From contig JAJEKV010000013.1 of assembly GCA_021234155.1 (NCBI GenBank), positions 8,629,193 to 8,693,192 of the forward strand: a stretch of DNA of 64,000 nucleotides, written 5' to 3'. This DNA comes from Isoetes taiwanensis. Lineage: Eukaryota; Streptophyta; Lycopodiopsida; Isoetales; Isoetaceae. The translations under genes and the position numbers were made by a program. This document shows, piece by piece, positions 10,691 to 29,349 of this stretch; the first letter of the stretch is position 1; the number at the start of each line of letters is the position of its first letter. The notes under the pieces are model-generated. The model was not told the origin of the DNA and searched no databases. It worked only from the letters and a program-made list of their open reading frames with translations.

Positions 10691-13366
10691 TGTCCATTGA
10701 GACCAAAGTGGCATGTGGGACCCAAGCAACAAAGAGCAGCTGCCCTATTACCATATATGATTAAAATTCCTTACGCTGGAGGGTTTTTGAAGGAATTACC
10801 TTAGCAGCAATAAGTCTATTGATGATCTGTACAATTTAAACATGTCAACGTTATGGTCGAGGGGCACTATTGAGCCTTCATTTCCATTATATCCTAGATG
10901 TAAGATGCTAGTGTACTTATTGAAGGTGTGCTTATAAGTACATGTAATGTTGGTTAGATGTAACCAACCTGCTTGTGCCCATATAAGTGAAATTGTCGGG
11001 CAATGCTAAAGAGTGTGGTTCTCATCTTCAATAAGTCCCAACTAGCAATATTGGCAGACCCTGTTTTCTTGTTCTTCCTAGATCTCGATTCTGAGGTGGT
11101 GTGCTCCTGTGTGAGTGGTAATTCCCTACTCTTTTTCATGGGCAAACATGTTAACAAGCACCACTACAGGCTCGTGGCAAGCATAGGATTGACCTGATTT
11201 TTTATGTCGTAACGTCTTTACTAACTTTAAAGTGCTATCCCAAAGCTTACTTTAGAAACATGCATTCAATTACTATTTGAGGCAATTGTGGTCCTCATTG
11301 TTATGCACATGTATGCACCCCTCTTTTCGCACATTCCATCTGGAAAAACAAGTAGTTGTTTTCTACTTCTAATATATTTTAAGAGCATCGTGGACTGTTG
11401 CATAGTATAGGCGAGGTTTGAAAGGTGGAAGTCTCCTACGCTGACCACTTTTTGACAGTATATGATGTGACACTCCAAAGAAGCTCTTTAGAAAGCCACT
11501 CTCTTGTAGAAGAATTTGATATGGGACCGTGGACTTGGCTCCAAGTGCTTGAGTTAGAAAGGCCTTTTGGACCTGTTTCAAGTCTTCCCAAATGGTAAAT
11601 AATATTACACGCCCCCATACTTCCACTCTATATAGAAGTACCGACTCCACCAACACCCTGAACAAATGTGATTGATGTGACCAGTCGTAAAGCTCTATTT
11701 GATGACTGTTGTTCTACATTGCATAGAAAACCTTTGCTTGTTGAGGAAGCAAGCATCTACCACAAGCTATAGTCGTCTGCCTCTATTTGCATCTATATGC
11801 ACCTGTGCTCCTGCACATTCCATCTGGCGAGCCACTAAGCTCGCTTTTCCTTCCAACAGGCCTTGTGGCATTGTGGCCCCATTGCCACGGTATAAGCCAT
11901 GCTAGAGAAACGAGCATCATCCATACTGACCATCTTCTGAAAATAGACAATGTGGCGATCAAGAACCGCCCTTTGAAGGGGCAATGAACCCTGTCTCCTG
12001 CAACAGGATTTGGTATGGGACCGTGGATTTCACCCCTAGTGCCCAAGTTAAGAACTTGGCTTTCTGCACCTGCTCCAAGTCATTCCAGGTAGATAGGGAG
12101 ACCAAGTGGCCCCAGACCTCGACCCCATACAAAAGGATAAGCTCACCAACATCTTGAATAGGTGTGATTGATGGCCTGAACTATAGAGTTCTGCTCTATG
12201 GTTGTTGTTCTGCATTGCATAAAGCATTTCCAGCCTACTATCTATTGCAAACAGATGGAAACATTCCAATATATATCAAAGGCAAATAGAGGGGAATTTC
12301 ATTCCCAAATACTTGTAGGCGGATGCCACTTCCACATTTTGCTCCTGACAACGGAAGGAGGGAGCCCTTGGTTGGTGCAAGAATGATGTGAGGACCACCT
12401 TATATTAGTCTTGGCCAGTTGAAGCACATGTCAGTCGCCTGATAGAACGTGTAGACCTACGATGTTGAGATGGTGCTACATGTCCGCTGGGGACCCAACA
12501 TTGCTATCGAATGTTGGCCTGTCTGTTGCAACCAGCATGAGCATGTCTCTTATAGCCTGTATACCGCATTTTGTAGATCTACAGAAACCCCAACTATTGC
12601 AATCTTGCCCACAGCTTTCTCAAGGCACAGTGACAAAAGCCTTTGCAAAGTCCACAACGCAGTAATAGAGGCCTTGCCGACGATTCCTGTTGTCCTCAAC
12701 CAAGATCTATAGTGCGAAGATATGGTCAATGGTTGAGTGTCGTGGACCCTGCCTTTGTGAGGGCCTGCACATCTCCTGCCTCTCTCTAGGTTGTCAACAG
12801 TTGTTGGAGAATCTTGGCTAGCAGTTTTACAAATATGGAACTTACTATGGTTGTTCGGTATGGTCCAATGCAGAGGGAAATCCTCATGTAATGCCCTGTT
12901 GAGCATGGTGGTTAGTACCATATGATGGATGGACCTGCTCACTTGAGTAGCTGTACCTGCATATCATCCAGGTCTGACGCTTTTCCACTAGCTAGACATT
13001 GTAAGCCCTGGTCTACATCTGCCCCTGTGATTTTCAGCATCGGGCCTGGCTGTTGGGTAGCGCTGCTTGTGCACCATGAGGATCGTAGAGCTGCTATAAG
13101 TGTTGTGTCTACTATTCTTAAGTGATATTCCCTGTAGGCTGTACTGGCTTTCTAAGCACCCTTCGACAGAAGGTCCTGAGATGATGGTCCAGGAGGAAGA
13201 ACATTTCCTGTTGATGGGCCGCTATGTACTTGGCTTTCCTAGCCTTAAGGAAAAGGCGGTATTATCTGACTGCATGCAGGTGTAGAGCAAGGTATGTGAC
13301 CTGGCGCAGCCAACATTTGCATTCTTGCACTCAGCATCAAACCACTAGTTGCATGGAAAGTTTGTG

Positions 13367-13370
<4 letters not shown>
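10672..13370 (-). mobile_element. Decayed LINE F on the minus strand
   Basis: Minus-strand frames give, from right to left, STIDHIFAL, VVDFAKAF and LWARLQ (RT palm), then YKYLG, LYGVEVWG, QVQKAKFLTWALGVKSTVPY, and finally a C-terminal EDENHTL.HCP zinc motif near 11030. These align in order with the plus-strand LINE A at 13454. Frames are broken many times. The C-terminal RT segment is present twice (about 11290-11730 and 11775-12230), showing a ~490-bp internal tandem duplication. The 3' end reads GGGTCCCA....GGTCTCAATGG and ends in (AATTC)n. It meets LINE A head to head across a TC tract. Confidence 0.75.

Positions 13371-13453
<83 letters not shown>
13371..13453. repeat. (TC)n microsatellite, 83 bp
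   Basis: An uninterrupted TC run between minus-strand LINE F and the 5'-truncated start of plus-strand LINE A. Confidence 0.98.
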
Positions 13454-13454
<1 letters not shown>

Positions 13455-13610
13455 ATCAGCCAAGTTAAAAAAATATACAATGTACCAGGCATAAAAGACA
13501 CTGGTCTGGCAGATTTCAATGTAGAATGGGAATTCACAATGGACGATATCTGAGGGGGTTAGAAACAACGGCAAATGGGAAAGTCGCAGATAACTTGGGG
13601 CTTTTGAGAG

Positions 13611-15248
13611 ATGTTTAAGTGGGCAGGAGAGGAGATACACAAAACATTGCTGAAATTAATGAATATGGTATTGAAAGAGGGCTTCCCACGGGAATGGCAA
13701 ATAAATAGGGTTGTCCCCTTGCATAAAGCGGGTGATAAATCAGATCCCAGCAACTATAGGATGATTATGATCAGTAGCCTATATGCTAAGCTTTTTGCTA
13801 CTATGGTTAATAGTAAACTAAGCGGATGGGCAGAAGAAATGGGTGTACGGGCTATAGGGCAAGCGGGTTTTAGACCCAAACGGTCCACTACAGATCACTT
13901 GGTTACTTTGAGAGCAATGATGGATACAGTTACAGGAACAAGGAAACCACTTTATATGTTATTTGTAGATTTTACAAAAGCTTTCGACATGGTGGACAGC
14001 GACAATTTATGGGAACGTATGGAAAAACTGGGGGTGCCAAACGAACTAAAGCAAGCAGTCAAAATACTATACGAGAAGGTACTTGTGCAGCTATCTTTTC
14101 CTTATTTTAGAGAAGGCCAGGAACCAGTACTAAGCAACATAGGTGTAAAGCAAGGGTGTCCCATGTCTCCCACTCTTTTTGGATTGTTCATAGACCAACT
14201 AGAAGACTGGATGATGCAGAACGGAGGGGACGGTATGGCTCTAGAGAGGTTTGTGGTGTTCTTACTTTTATATGCGGATGATGTAGTGCTTCTGTCAAGG
14301 TCAATTGCTGGAATACAGAAACATTTAGATGGATTGGCTGAATTTTGTGACCATAAGAACATGAAAGTTAATATGGGAAAGACTAAAATAATCGTGTTTG
14401 GGGCAAACAAAGTGGATCACATACACCTTGTGTACAAAGGGGAACCGGTAGAACTGGTGGATTCATATAAATACCTAGGGATACAGGTTGATAAGAGTCC
14501 GAGTTGGAACTATGCTGTAGAGCAGAGGATAAATGGTGGGCTGAAAGCATTATATAGTATGCAGCGCAGCAGTAGAAAAAATGAGATATGGAACTTCCAA
14601 TTGAAAAAACAGTTATATGGGGTTCTAGTGCAAACAATATTGTTGTATGGCTGTGAGGTATGGGCTCCTGGTTTGGCTGAGGAGACTTGGAGGAAAATAG
14701 AAAAGGTACAGAAGAAGTTTCTCCGAACAGAGCTCGGTGTTAAGGCACAGACACCATATGACATGCTACTGGCCGAGTGTGGGATGACATCATTGCAATC
14801 AGAAGCCTTGTGCCGAACACTTAAGTATGTATGCAAGGTACAGGAAATGCCAGTATCAAGTTTACCACGATTGGCCTTAGAGGCAACGAAATGCAAAGGG
14901 TGGTATGCCGATATACAAAATTGGATGAGAAAGTGGGATTTAGACGTATCTGGATTGGCCGAACATCATGCGGATATTAGGGAGTGGGTAATGGAACATG
15001 TTATGGAGAAATCATGGAGAGTGCCAGAAGTCAAGAAGGAATATTACAGGCAGAATATCAGCCCACAGCTTCAGGTCCCAAGATATTTGAGAGAAGGCGT
15101 ATCATTAAAGCTAATTGGCAGAATGAGACTTAGCTCACATCATCTTGGCGTTGAAGTTGGGCGTTGGAGCAATATCCCCCATGAGCTGAGACTCTGTAAG
15201 CTATGCAAGATGGGAGTGGTTGAGGATGAAACGCATGTGCTTCTCTGA
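13611..15248 (+). CDS. LINE reverse transcriptase (ORF2 fragment)
   Basis: A 545-residue frame encodes the RT of a non-LTR retrotransposon, the enzyme that copies element RNA at the nicked target. Motifs in order: GFRPKRSTTDHLVTL (about residue 84), FVDFTKAFD (palm, first catalytic Asp), GVKQGCPMSP, LLLYADDVVLLS with the catalytic YADD at 14271-14282, KYLGI, then LYGCEVWAPG in the thumb and a C-terminal CKLCKMG...EDETHVLL zinc motif. The stop at 15246 is premature: relatives read ..HCPAY.. at this point and the downstream frame remains readable. The first Met is internal, because stops at 13551 and nearby cut off the upstream part. It is the best-preserved RT in the window and is probably inactive. 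Confidence 0.9.
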   Translation: MFKWAGEEIHKTLLKLMNMVLKEGFPREWQINRVVPLHKAGDKSDPSNYRMIMISSLYAKLFATMVNSKLSGWAEEMGVRAIGQAGFRPKRSTTDHLVTLRAMMDTVTGTRKPLYMLFVDFTKAFDMVDSDNLWERMEKLGVPNELKQAVKILYEKVLVQLSFPYFREGQEPVLSNIGVKQGCPMSPTLFGLFIDQLEDWMMQNGGDGMALERFVVFLLLYADDVVLLSRSIAGIQKHLDGLAEFCDHKNMKVNMGKTKIIVFGANKVDHIHLVYKGEPVELVDSYKYLGIQVDKSPSWNYAVEQRINGGLKALYSMQRSSRKNEIWNFQLKKQLYGVLVQTILLYGCEVWAPGLAEETWRKIEKVQKKFLRTELGVKAQTPYDMLLAECGMTSLQSEALCRTLKYVCKVQEMPVSSLPRLALEATKCKGWYADIQNWMRKWDLDVSGLAEHHADIREWVMEHVMEKSWRVPEVKKEYYRQNISPQLQVPRYLREGVSLKLIGRMRLSSHHLGVEVGRWSNIPHELRLCKLCKMGVVEDETHVLL

Positions 15249-15504
15249 TTAAGGCCCGCAATACAAAAGTCTCAGAGATACATATAATATTGTTTGTGGT
15301 AACTTGATAGATTTCTTTGATATGCCAGGTAGCACGATCGGTGACTATATTGTTAAAATTTTGGATCATAGGGAAATAATGTTGAAGAAACTTAGCATCC
15401 AAGAGATACAAGAGGATGAGTTAGAGGGGTCTAGTGCATTTCTTTCAGAAGATGCACTAGAGGATATATTTTACAATCTGTAAGTTTATGGTTGAGCGTC
15501 ACAT

Positions 15505-15518
15505 AGACCTGGTGGTCT
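15505..15518 (+). promoter_or_regulatory. Conserved LINE 3'-UTR hairpin (LINE A)
   Basis: AGACC-TGGT-GGTCT can form a 5-bp stem with a 4-base loop. The same element lies shortly before the microsatellite end in all other plus-strand copies, so it is a candidate RT-recognition element. Confidence 0.7.
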
Positions 15519-15555
15519 GCAGACGCATATATCTATAAACATTTCATTTCATTTC

Positions 15556-20074
<4,519 letters not shown>

Positions 20075-21417
20075 ATGTTGGATAGGCATATTTACCCCTT
20101 ATTCCTTAATCTACACCGTACATAAAGTTCCTCGTTTGTGGGGTATGCAAGTACAAAATTTGCTATACTGTTCGCAAAATACTATAAGTTTTCAAGCGGA
20201 ATACTATATGGTGTTGATTTTGCACGTGCAAAATACAATTATGAGGGCTCTCGCTGCCCTACGTCACCCCCCGTGTGAATATGCACCCAAACCAAAGGGG
20301 GTTTAAGGGGGATTTTAATTTAAATGTGTTGGACCCAATGGTTGTGTTAATTAATGTCAATGGTAGTTATGTGTTGGTTGTTAATGTCAATGGTTGTTAT
20401 GTGTTGGTTGTTATGTGTTGGGGGATTTAATTTTTATATGTTGGATGTTAATGGTTTGTGTGACAAAAATTTTAGAATTCAAACCAGAAAAAAACTAGAA
20501 TTCATTTGAGGCTTTCATCACCTGTAGCTTTTGAATTTCATCACGATAAAACAAATAGAACATAAGTAAAAGTTACCATAAAGATAGAGCGGATTGATCC
20601 CATTATTCTGAAAGTCATAAAGTTTGCAACACCCATACACAAACATTTTTCAACTGGAATTTAACAACAGCCTTTGGCCTCCATGGATTCTTGTGGTGAG
20701 AAACCAAAGTGGGAAACTTTTTTGCTTGTTAGCACAAGGATCTAGAAGCCGTGGAATTTGCTTCATAACTGCCTCAAAATCTAAAAATGCATGGTAATTT
20801 TTTGCAACCTTCATTCGAAATGAGCCATAAAACAATATCCAATAGCGCAATCCTGTATTAATCAGCTGGTAGGATGTGAAAGCCTACCAAACCCGGCCGA
20901 AAAATTGCTGTTTTTGCATAGATAACTTAACCAAACATATCCATATCATACACTATGAAAAAGATCTTGGAGAGAGCTTTCCAACGCAATAAAGATCATC
21001 TCAAACAGAGCTCTGGATCAAAAGTTATAATAAGAAATGTGTTGCCAGCGGGGAAACTGCACTACATGCGCCCTTCAAGCCCTTCATGTACCCATTATGC
21101 ATCACACGCACAAAAAGAGGGCTTTTGTTGTGAGCCATTGGTTGTTGACCATTATGCACCACACGCACAAAAAGAGGGCTTTTGTTGTGAGCCATTGGTT
21201 ATTGACCTTTATGCACTACATACACAAAAAAAAGGGCTTTTGTTGTGAGCCATTGGTTGTTGACCATTGGAAAAAAAAAAGACTAAAATCAATGGCTCAG
21301 AAATGGTGCACTCTAGATGTACGCATTAGTACATCCACTTGAATACATCACGAAGTCATAGGAAAACCTTAGTGAAAAGCGTACAAAAACACAAAGAAAA
21401 CCCCCTGTTATTATGCT
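20075..21417 (+). repeat. Dispersed repeat copy B, inverted relative to copy A
   Basis: 20075-20260 matches the loop of the foldback at 9282-9495 in the same orientation. From 20262 to 21417 the sequence is the reverse complement of 9280 back to 8080, including the TTTTGATCC / GCGTTGGAAAGCTCT leader-like block and the AAAAGAGGGCTTTTGTTGTG units (three to four copies here, two in A). It truncates LINE C, so it arrived after that LINE or replaced its end by rearrangement. Confidence 0.8.
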
Positions 21418-21560
21418 ACGTCACCCCCCGTGTGAATATGCACCCAAACCACAGGGGGTTTAAGGGGGAATTTTATTTTTAAGTGTGGAATGCAATGGTT
21501 TGCGTTAATTAATGTTAATGGTATTATGTGTTGGTAGTTATACTAAAAATTTTTTTTGGC
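21418..21560 (+). repeat. Third copy of the foldback arm
   Basis: GTGTGAATATGCACCCAAACC and AGGGGGTTTAAGGGGGA repeat the arm seen at 9496 and 20263. It ends in AAAAATTTTTTTTGGCCCTCC. The sequence at 9050-9080, read inverted, has a similar T-rich GGCCCGAAGGGC end. Confidence 0.7.
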
Positions 21561-23500
21561 CCTCCGGGCCCTAACAAACGCAAACAAAACCAAACAAACA
21601 AACAAGCAATTTATAACAATACAATATACACACAGTCGATATATACACACAGTCCAAGCTCCCTTGAGTGAATATCCACACACCCCAAGAATTGCGAGCA
21701 CACCTAAAAATAAAAAATATCTTAAAACATGCATGTTGAAATTGAGTTATCTGACAACCTATAGTGTGATGCTAAAAATTCCCCGTTATTCATAGTCATC
21801 CCACCCTATTGTGATTCCACCATAACTCGAAAGTTGGCATATGTTCCCGTGTCTCTTGGTCGCTCAATGAAAGATTCCATTCCAAGCCAACGGCTATACA
21901 TCTTTTAACATATTCTTCTAATTTAAATAGCGAATGCAAAGCAAATGGTGGAATATAGCATAGCATCCAAATAAAACTATCATACTCAGAAAAACTCGTC
22001 TTTTCATAAAAGAATATGCCAAACGGCTATCCCAACCTTACATCGTGGGAAAAAATTAGCATTAAGCAGAAATTGCAATGCCACAACACTACAAAATTGG
22101 TGTAGGCCCCCTTTGGCTGGACATTTCCACTTGCCTTGATTACGGAGCCCGCCTCGAGAAAATACCAACTTCTGCTCACACCGGAATAATTGTACAAATA
22201 TACGGGCTATATCACAACCTAAACTAGCACATAATGATGTTGAAGCCGATGCATTACATCCAACCGTTATCTGCATCTGTTAGACTACGCACACCACAAT
22301 GCCAATGTTGAGGTATAGCTATGAATCATAATTCTGCAGACTTCAAGAACCATATTCCACGTAATCATATCTGGTTGCTCAAAGCTTCCTCATACTAATT
22401 TCAAATAGCCTAGAAATCAATGTGTCATCAATGTGTGACCAATATGCTTTGTTTTGGAACATTGTCGCCTCGCCAATTTCTATCAAGCTAATGTTCATGT
22501 TTTATAAGCACTTGCACGGATATGAATTGTGGGCGCGGGGAGCTCTTGAGGCTTCTGGGGGGCTACAAATTGGACCAGGTGAAGGCGCTGCATTGGAGAG
22601 CCATGATGGCGTGGTTTACTAAGAGAAACTGGCAGATTCGAGCCAAAGCCCAATTAAAGCTGGATTGTAAATCTGGATATTGAGCTCAAATGCTTTGGCA
22701 CAATCAGATACATGAGCTGGTGTCCATGATGCCATTGTCAACTTCCAACTTGTGAATGAAACATATGGTTGAGAATGTGAGCAAGATACCACCTTACGGC
22801 AATAGAAACAAAGATCATCTTATTTAAGACCGTGGCGTTGCATAGACAACATCAAAGCGAGAATGCATTTCTTGAATGTGCAAATTACACCGTTTAAACT
22901 ATAAAAGTGTGTGAGACCCGACATTGTTCTTAAGACAAAACCAAGACTTGGACTCCTACAACCTAAATATATCAAAAGTACCATAGATACTCCTGTCAAA
23001 TCTTTCGATTTGGTCTTTGGCGATTACACCGGTTCGGTGGCCCTCGCGATCGACCATTGTGTAGGCATCTCTTCATATTTATACCCTAAAGCCTCTGTTA
23101 TCAACGCATCCCCGATATAAACCCGCACCCGGATCGCCAAATTCATCAAAAAAAAAGCGAAGCATCCAAATTAATCAGTATCATGAGGATCCGACACGCC
23201 TAGACTTTTTATATCACCCAAAGCTCATCAATGTTGCCGTGATGACAAAAAAACTTGGATCTCTTCTTTGCAGAGTCTGAGCCCCCATGTCTTCGTTATT
23301 ATACATGACAGAATTACCTGCCCCGCACCAAACATGAACATAACCCTAAACGCATAAACCCTAAAATGGGTTATCTCGAGCCTTGCATGTCGAGCAAGAA
23401 AATACAGTTTAAAAAAAAGGAAGTGATAAGAAAATACAGTTTAAAAAAAAAGGAAATATATGATATGTGGGTCTAAACCATTGGATATAGGCATCAAAAT
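21561..23500. other. No gene recognised
   Basis: All long frames are interrupted, and none shows a motif I recognise. A run from 22910 to 23120 is open for 69 codons (..PKYIKSTIDTPVKSFDLVFGDYTG..) and could be an exon, but there is no support around it. Two near-identical AAGAAAATACAGTTTAAAAA motifs lie at about 23395 and 23430. Confidence 0.35.
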
Positions 23501-23516
23501 TAGTTCAAGCGTATGC

Positions 23517-23632
23517 GCACTCTAGATATACTAATTAGTATGCCTCATCAAATACATCCATGAAATCATATAAAAACCTTAGGAAAAAAAGTACAAAAAT
23601 ACAAAAGAAACCCCCTGTTATTATGCTACATA
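23517..23632 (+). repeat. Terminal fragment of the 8.1/21.4-kb dispersed repeat
   Basis: CTCTAGATATACTAATTAGTA through GAAACCCCCTGTTATTATGC matches, with substitutions, the block at 21309-21416 (and 8080-8190 inverted). It stops exactly where a LINE tail begins. Confidence 0.7.
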
Positions 23633-25720
<2,088 letters not shown>

Positions 25721-25912
25721 TTCTTCTTCTTCTTCTTCTTCCTCCTTCTTCTTCTTCTTCTTCTTCTTCTTCTTCTTCTTCTTCTTCTTCTTCTTCTTCT
25801 TCTTCTTCTTCTTCTTCTTCTTCTTCTTCTTCTCTCTTCTCTTCTTCTTCTTCTTCTTCTTCTTCTTCTTCTTCTTCTTCTTCTTCTTCTTCTTCTTCTT
25901 CTTCTCTCTCTC
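25721..25912. repeat. (TTC)n microsatellite, ~190 bp
   Basis: A trinucleotide TTC run with a few interruptions (a CTTCCTCC near 25740 and CTCTCTTCTC near 25830). It forms the 3' tail of LINE D. Confidence 0.97.
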
Positions 25913-26109
<197 letters not shown>

Positions 26110-27592
26110 ACCACCTGATTTATGTTCAATTATCATTCCCCCTATCAGAAGAATGTAGGGATATGATTGTGAGCAACATTGGTGTGAAACAAGGCTGCCC
26201 GCTATCTCCTATGATATTTGAGCTTTTTATAGATGAGCTAGAAAAATGGATTATGTCAAGTGGGGGAGATGGCTCTAAAATTGCAGGATACACAATTCTC
26301 CTCTTGCTTTATGCTGATGACATTGTTCTATTATCTCAGAGCATTGCAGGTATGAAACACATCTGAACACTTTGGCTGATTTTTATGACGCTAAAGGGAT
26401 GAAGGTGAATCTTGCAAAAACAAAAATGGTTATCTTTGGAACAACCAAAACAGAAAGATACATGTTCAGTTACAAGGATGAGCCATTGAAAATTCCAAAT
26501 ATGTACAAATATCTAGGTCTAATAATAGACCAGGGGTACAAATGGAATAAGGCAGTGGATGAGAGGATAGATGACAGCTAGAGAGCTTTGTTTTCATTGC
26601 AGAAAAAATGTCAAAAAACCAGGATCATAGATTTTAGCATCAAGTGTTATATAAAATCTTAGTTCAAACAGTAGTTTTGTATGGTGTGGAGGTTTAGGAG
26701 CCTAGTTTATCACTAGACATGTGGAGAAGAGTAGAGAGAATCCAGAAGTAATTCCTGCTGATAGAACTTGGAGTCAAAATGCAAACATCCTATGAAATGA
26801 TGTTGGCTGAGTCAGGTATGCTCCCTCTGGAAGGTAAGGCTTTGTATCAAACACTATTCTATCTTTGTAAAGTGTAAAAATTGGAAGAGACAAGTATGCC
26901 ACACCTAGCCATAGAAGATAGTAGATCCAAGGGTTGGTTGGCAGATATACAGAACTGGTTGACAAAATGGGGGATGAGATTAGATGACTTACCTTTCGAT
27001 AGGGGTGTTATAAGAGACTGGGTGAAGGGCAGCATGCAAAGGAAAATGATGTATGATGCAAAGACATAAATGGCCAATTATAGAGAATTCATGAATCCTG
27101 AGTTACAACAATTAAGGGTCACTTTCATTGAAAATGAGACATTTGGTATGCAGAATCCGATTAAGCTCTCACCACTTGGGAGTCAAAATCGGTTGTCGGG
27201 AAAATATACCAAGAGAAAGGAGGACGTGTAGAGTTTGTGGAATGAACGAGATTGAAGACAAAGGACATGTCATTCTGAAATATTTTGCTTATGCATCTTT
27301 GCGAGACAGATTTAAGGTGCATGCAGATAGTTTGGTTCAATTTTTTTAGTATCCATCCAAGAATGTGTGTAATTTTCTAGTTGAAATGTATCAAATTAGA
27401 GAGACACATATAAGAAACTATAAGTTTCTCTTAGAAGAGGTTGAGAAAGATGAGATTGTAGAGGGCTCTAGTGAAACTCCGATTGAGAGTTCATTAGAAT
27501 TTATTCCGTACTGTGACAATCTCTATGAAACGTCATATAGACCTGATGGTCTCACCAACATAAATAAACATTTCATTTCATTTCATTTCTCT
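26110..27592 (+). mobile_element. LINE E, 5'-truncated
   Basis: It starts within the RT (VQLSFPLSEEC, NIGVKQGCPLSP) with YADDIVLLS at 26310-26333. Later pieces give KYLGLIIDQ, PSYEMMLAESG-like thumb sequence, and the C-terminal CRVCGMNEIEDKGHVILK zinc motif (27226-27280). Stops at about 26578, 26695 and 26876 and small shifts make it dead. The 3' hairpin AGACC-TGAT-GGTCT is at 27539-27552, followed by TTCATTTCATTTCATTTC and only a vestigial TC stretch. It is the last copy in the cluster. Confidence 0.85.
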
Positions 27593-27870
27593 TTCGCTGT
27601 GGGCGCTGCTGTGAGAGATTATGGCAAAATCTAGAAAGGACTATGAGAAAAGAGTGGAAGTTTGCCATTTGGCGGGACTTCTTGGGTGTTGTAGATGGTG
27701 ATGGTCGGTTTGTACAGCAGTAGAGTTGCAGTTTTTCTGTGAGTTTGTTGTGGAGTGTCGAGGTATCGCTGTCTCTTTGGGGCAGTTCTCCTTCCTCCTC
27801 ACTTGCTTTGTAACATTACCATTCTTTTAATATATTGATGACACAGTTCTTCAAAAAAAAAAAAAAAAAA
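27593..27870 (+). mobile_element. Poly(A)-tailed LINE 3' end
   Basis: Non-coding, T/G-rich sequence ends with TTTGTAACATTACCATTC, then TTTTAATATATTGATGACAC, and an 18-base poly(A) at 27853-27870. This style of end is typical of plant L1 3' UTRs and differs from the TC-tailed LINEs upstream. It is probably a truncated L1. Confidence 0.5.
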
Positions 27871-28632
27871 TTGTTGGTACTAGAAGCGGCTCTGCAGAGA
27901 CATCTAAATCAGACACGACAAAGGACAAAAAGGCAGAGCACTATGCTTCTAAAGATAATATTAAAAAAAGCAATAAGTCTGCATCGGGGGCAGAATCAGA
28001 AATATCTGATGTTGATTATGTGGATTCAGGGGACGCCGTATTTTTGTTGGAGCAAAAGTCACCTCTGATCAGACGTATCCAGCAGAGCAGTTGGAGCGGA
28101 AACCATCACTGGGGCAGATGATTTTAGTAGGCCCGTTGGAGCAGGGGTAGTTGGAGCAGACGAATCCAGCAGCTATGCAGCATTTAAATCCAGCAGTAGA
28201 TATTTAGGGAAAAGAGGGCTCTGTTTTCGATGCTTTGGATTCTGCTGCAACCATGGCCTCATACCAAGCCATAGCAATGAGAAATCTCAAACAAGAGTTG
28301 TTGGAGACTATGCAGTGCACGATGCAAGCTGCCTTAATATTTGCTGTGGATTCGCTTATTCAAAATCTAAAATAATCATTCCTGGAGCAAATGAAAATGG
28401 AATTAGAGAGCTTCAAACAACAAATGCAGGCTGATGAATTTGCTGAGTTTAAAGAACAGATGCGGGCTGAACTAGCTCAAGGTAAAGGTGAGGATGCATC
28501 CGATAATGGTGGGGAAGATGATGGCAGCACAAACCAGACCATGGATTTGGTGCAGCAACAATTGGCATATTTTATGACGATTCAAGAAGAACGTAATAAG
28601 GCACTTGCAGCTTTTATGGAGGAACAGGATAA
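27871..28632 (+). pseudogene. LINE G ORF1, N-terminal coiled-coil part
   Basis: A frame from ATG 28253 (MASYQAIAMRNLKQELLE..) runs through one TAA at 28373 and continues in the same frame to 28632 with heptad-like, charged sequence (FLEQMKMELESFKQQMQADE, EEFKEQ-type repeats). Deleting the MITE that begins at 28633, with one copy of its ATAA duplication, joins this frame to 39954 onward, which carries the RNA-binding part of ORF1. It is therefore the 5' part of a LINE ORF1, the nucleic-acid-binding chaperone. It is broken by a stop and an insertion. Confidence 0.65.
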
Positions 28633-28725
28633 GGGTAAAAGCATGCTTTGGTGTACCACTTTTGGAACCCTCAAAAGTACCTACACTGGGTACTTTTAAA
28701 ACGGGTACTTTCTGGTTTCTCTTTC
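28633..28725 (+). mobile_element. MITE 1, left part
   Basis: It begins with the terminal inverted repeat GGGTAAAAGCATGCTTTGGT after the target duplication ATAA (28629-28632). It is interrupted at 28725 by the Ty3/gypsy element. The rest of the MITE is 39728-39953. Without the gypsy element it would be about 319 bp, matching MITE 2 at 322 bp. Confidence 0.85.
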
Positions 28726-29319
28726 TGTTAGTCCTGTGCCTCCTGGTACAGGACTATTCATACATACGACGAACCAGGTCAAGAACAAGGATCCACAGTC
28801 AGCCACGGGTCAGTCGTCAAAGGCCCAGCAGAAGACCCAGCAGAAGACCACGCAGTCAAAGGGCGCGCCTGCCGTCAAAAGAAGGCGCTCAGACAAGTGA
28901 CGGCCCGTCACCGCCCGCGTCAGCGTCAGCGTGATTCTAGGCACTTCAAGAGGCACCGCCAGCATTCCTGCAAATCAGGCCTCCTTCCAGGAGTCGGCAC
29001 CGAGATCAGTCAGAGTGTCTATATTGGGCCAAAGGCCATTGTACTATATATATGAGTAGAGCTAGCACATGAGTTTTTAGATGAGTTTTGAGTCTTGTCT
29101 CATTTCAGTCTTCTCTCGATTGCGAGAGCTCATGTATGTTCATCATTGATATCAAGGAAGCTTATCATTTTTCTCTCATTGTTCTCTTTTGTTCTGTTTT
29201 CTTCTTCCTGTTCTCTTCTTGCAAATCCCCGTGACATAGTCCCCCGGATTCTCCTGTTAGATCCACGGGTCCTCACAGAGGGCTGTCTTGCAGGAGTTCC
29301 CGAACCCAGACCCCAAACA
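28726..29319 (+). repeat. 5' LTR of the Ty3/gypsy element
   Basis: 594 bp. From 28897 onward it is virtually identical to the 3' LTR (one visible CC/CGC difference), but the first ~170 bp differ at many positions. It contains TACTATATATATGAGTAG at about 29040 as a likely TATA box. Confidence 0.95.
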
Positions 29320-29349
29320 CTGTCGCCGCTGCCGGGTTCTTCTGTCGCC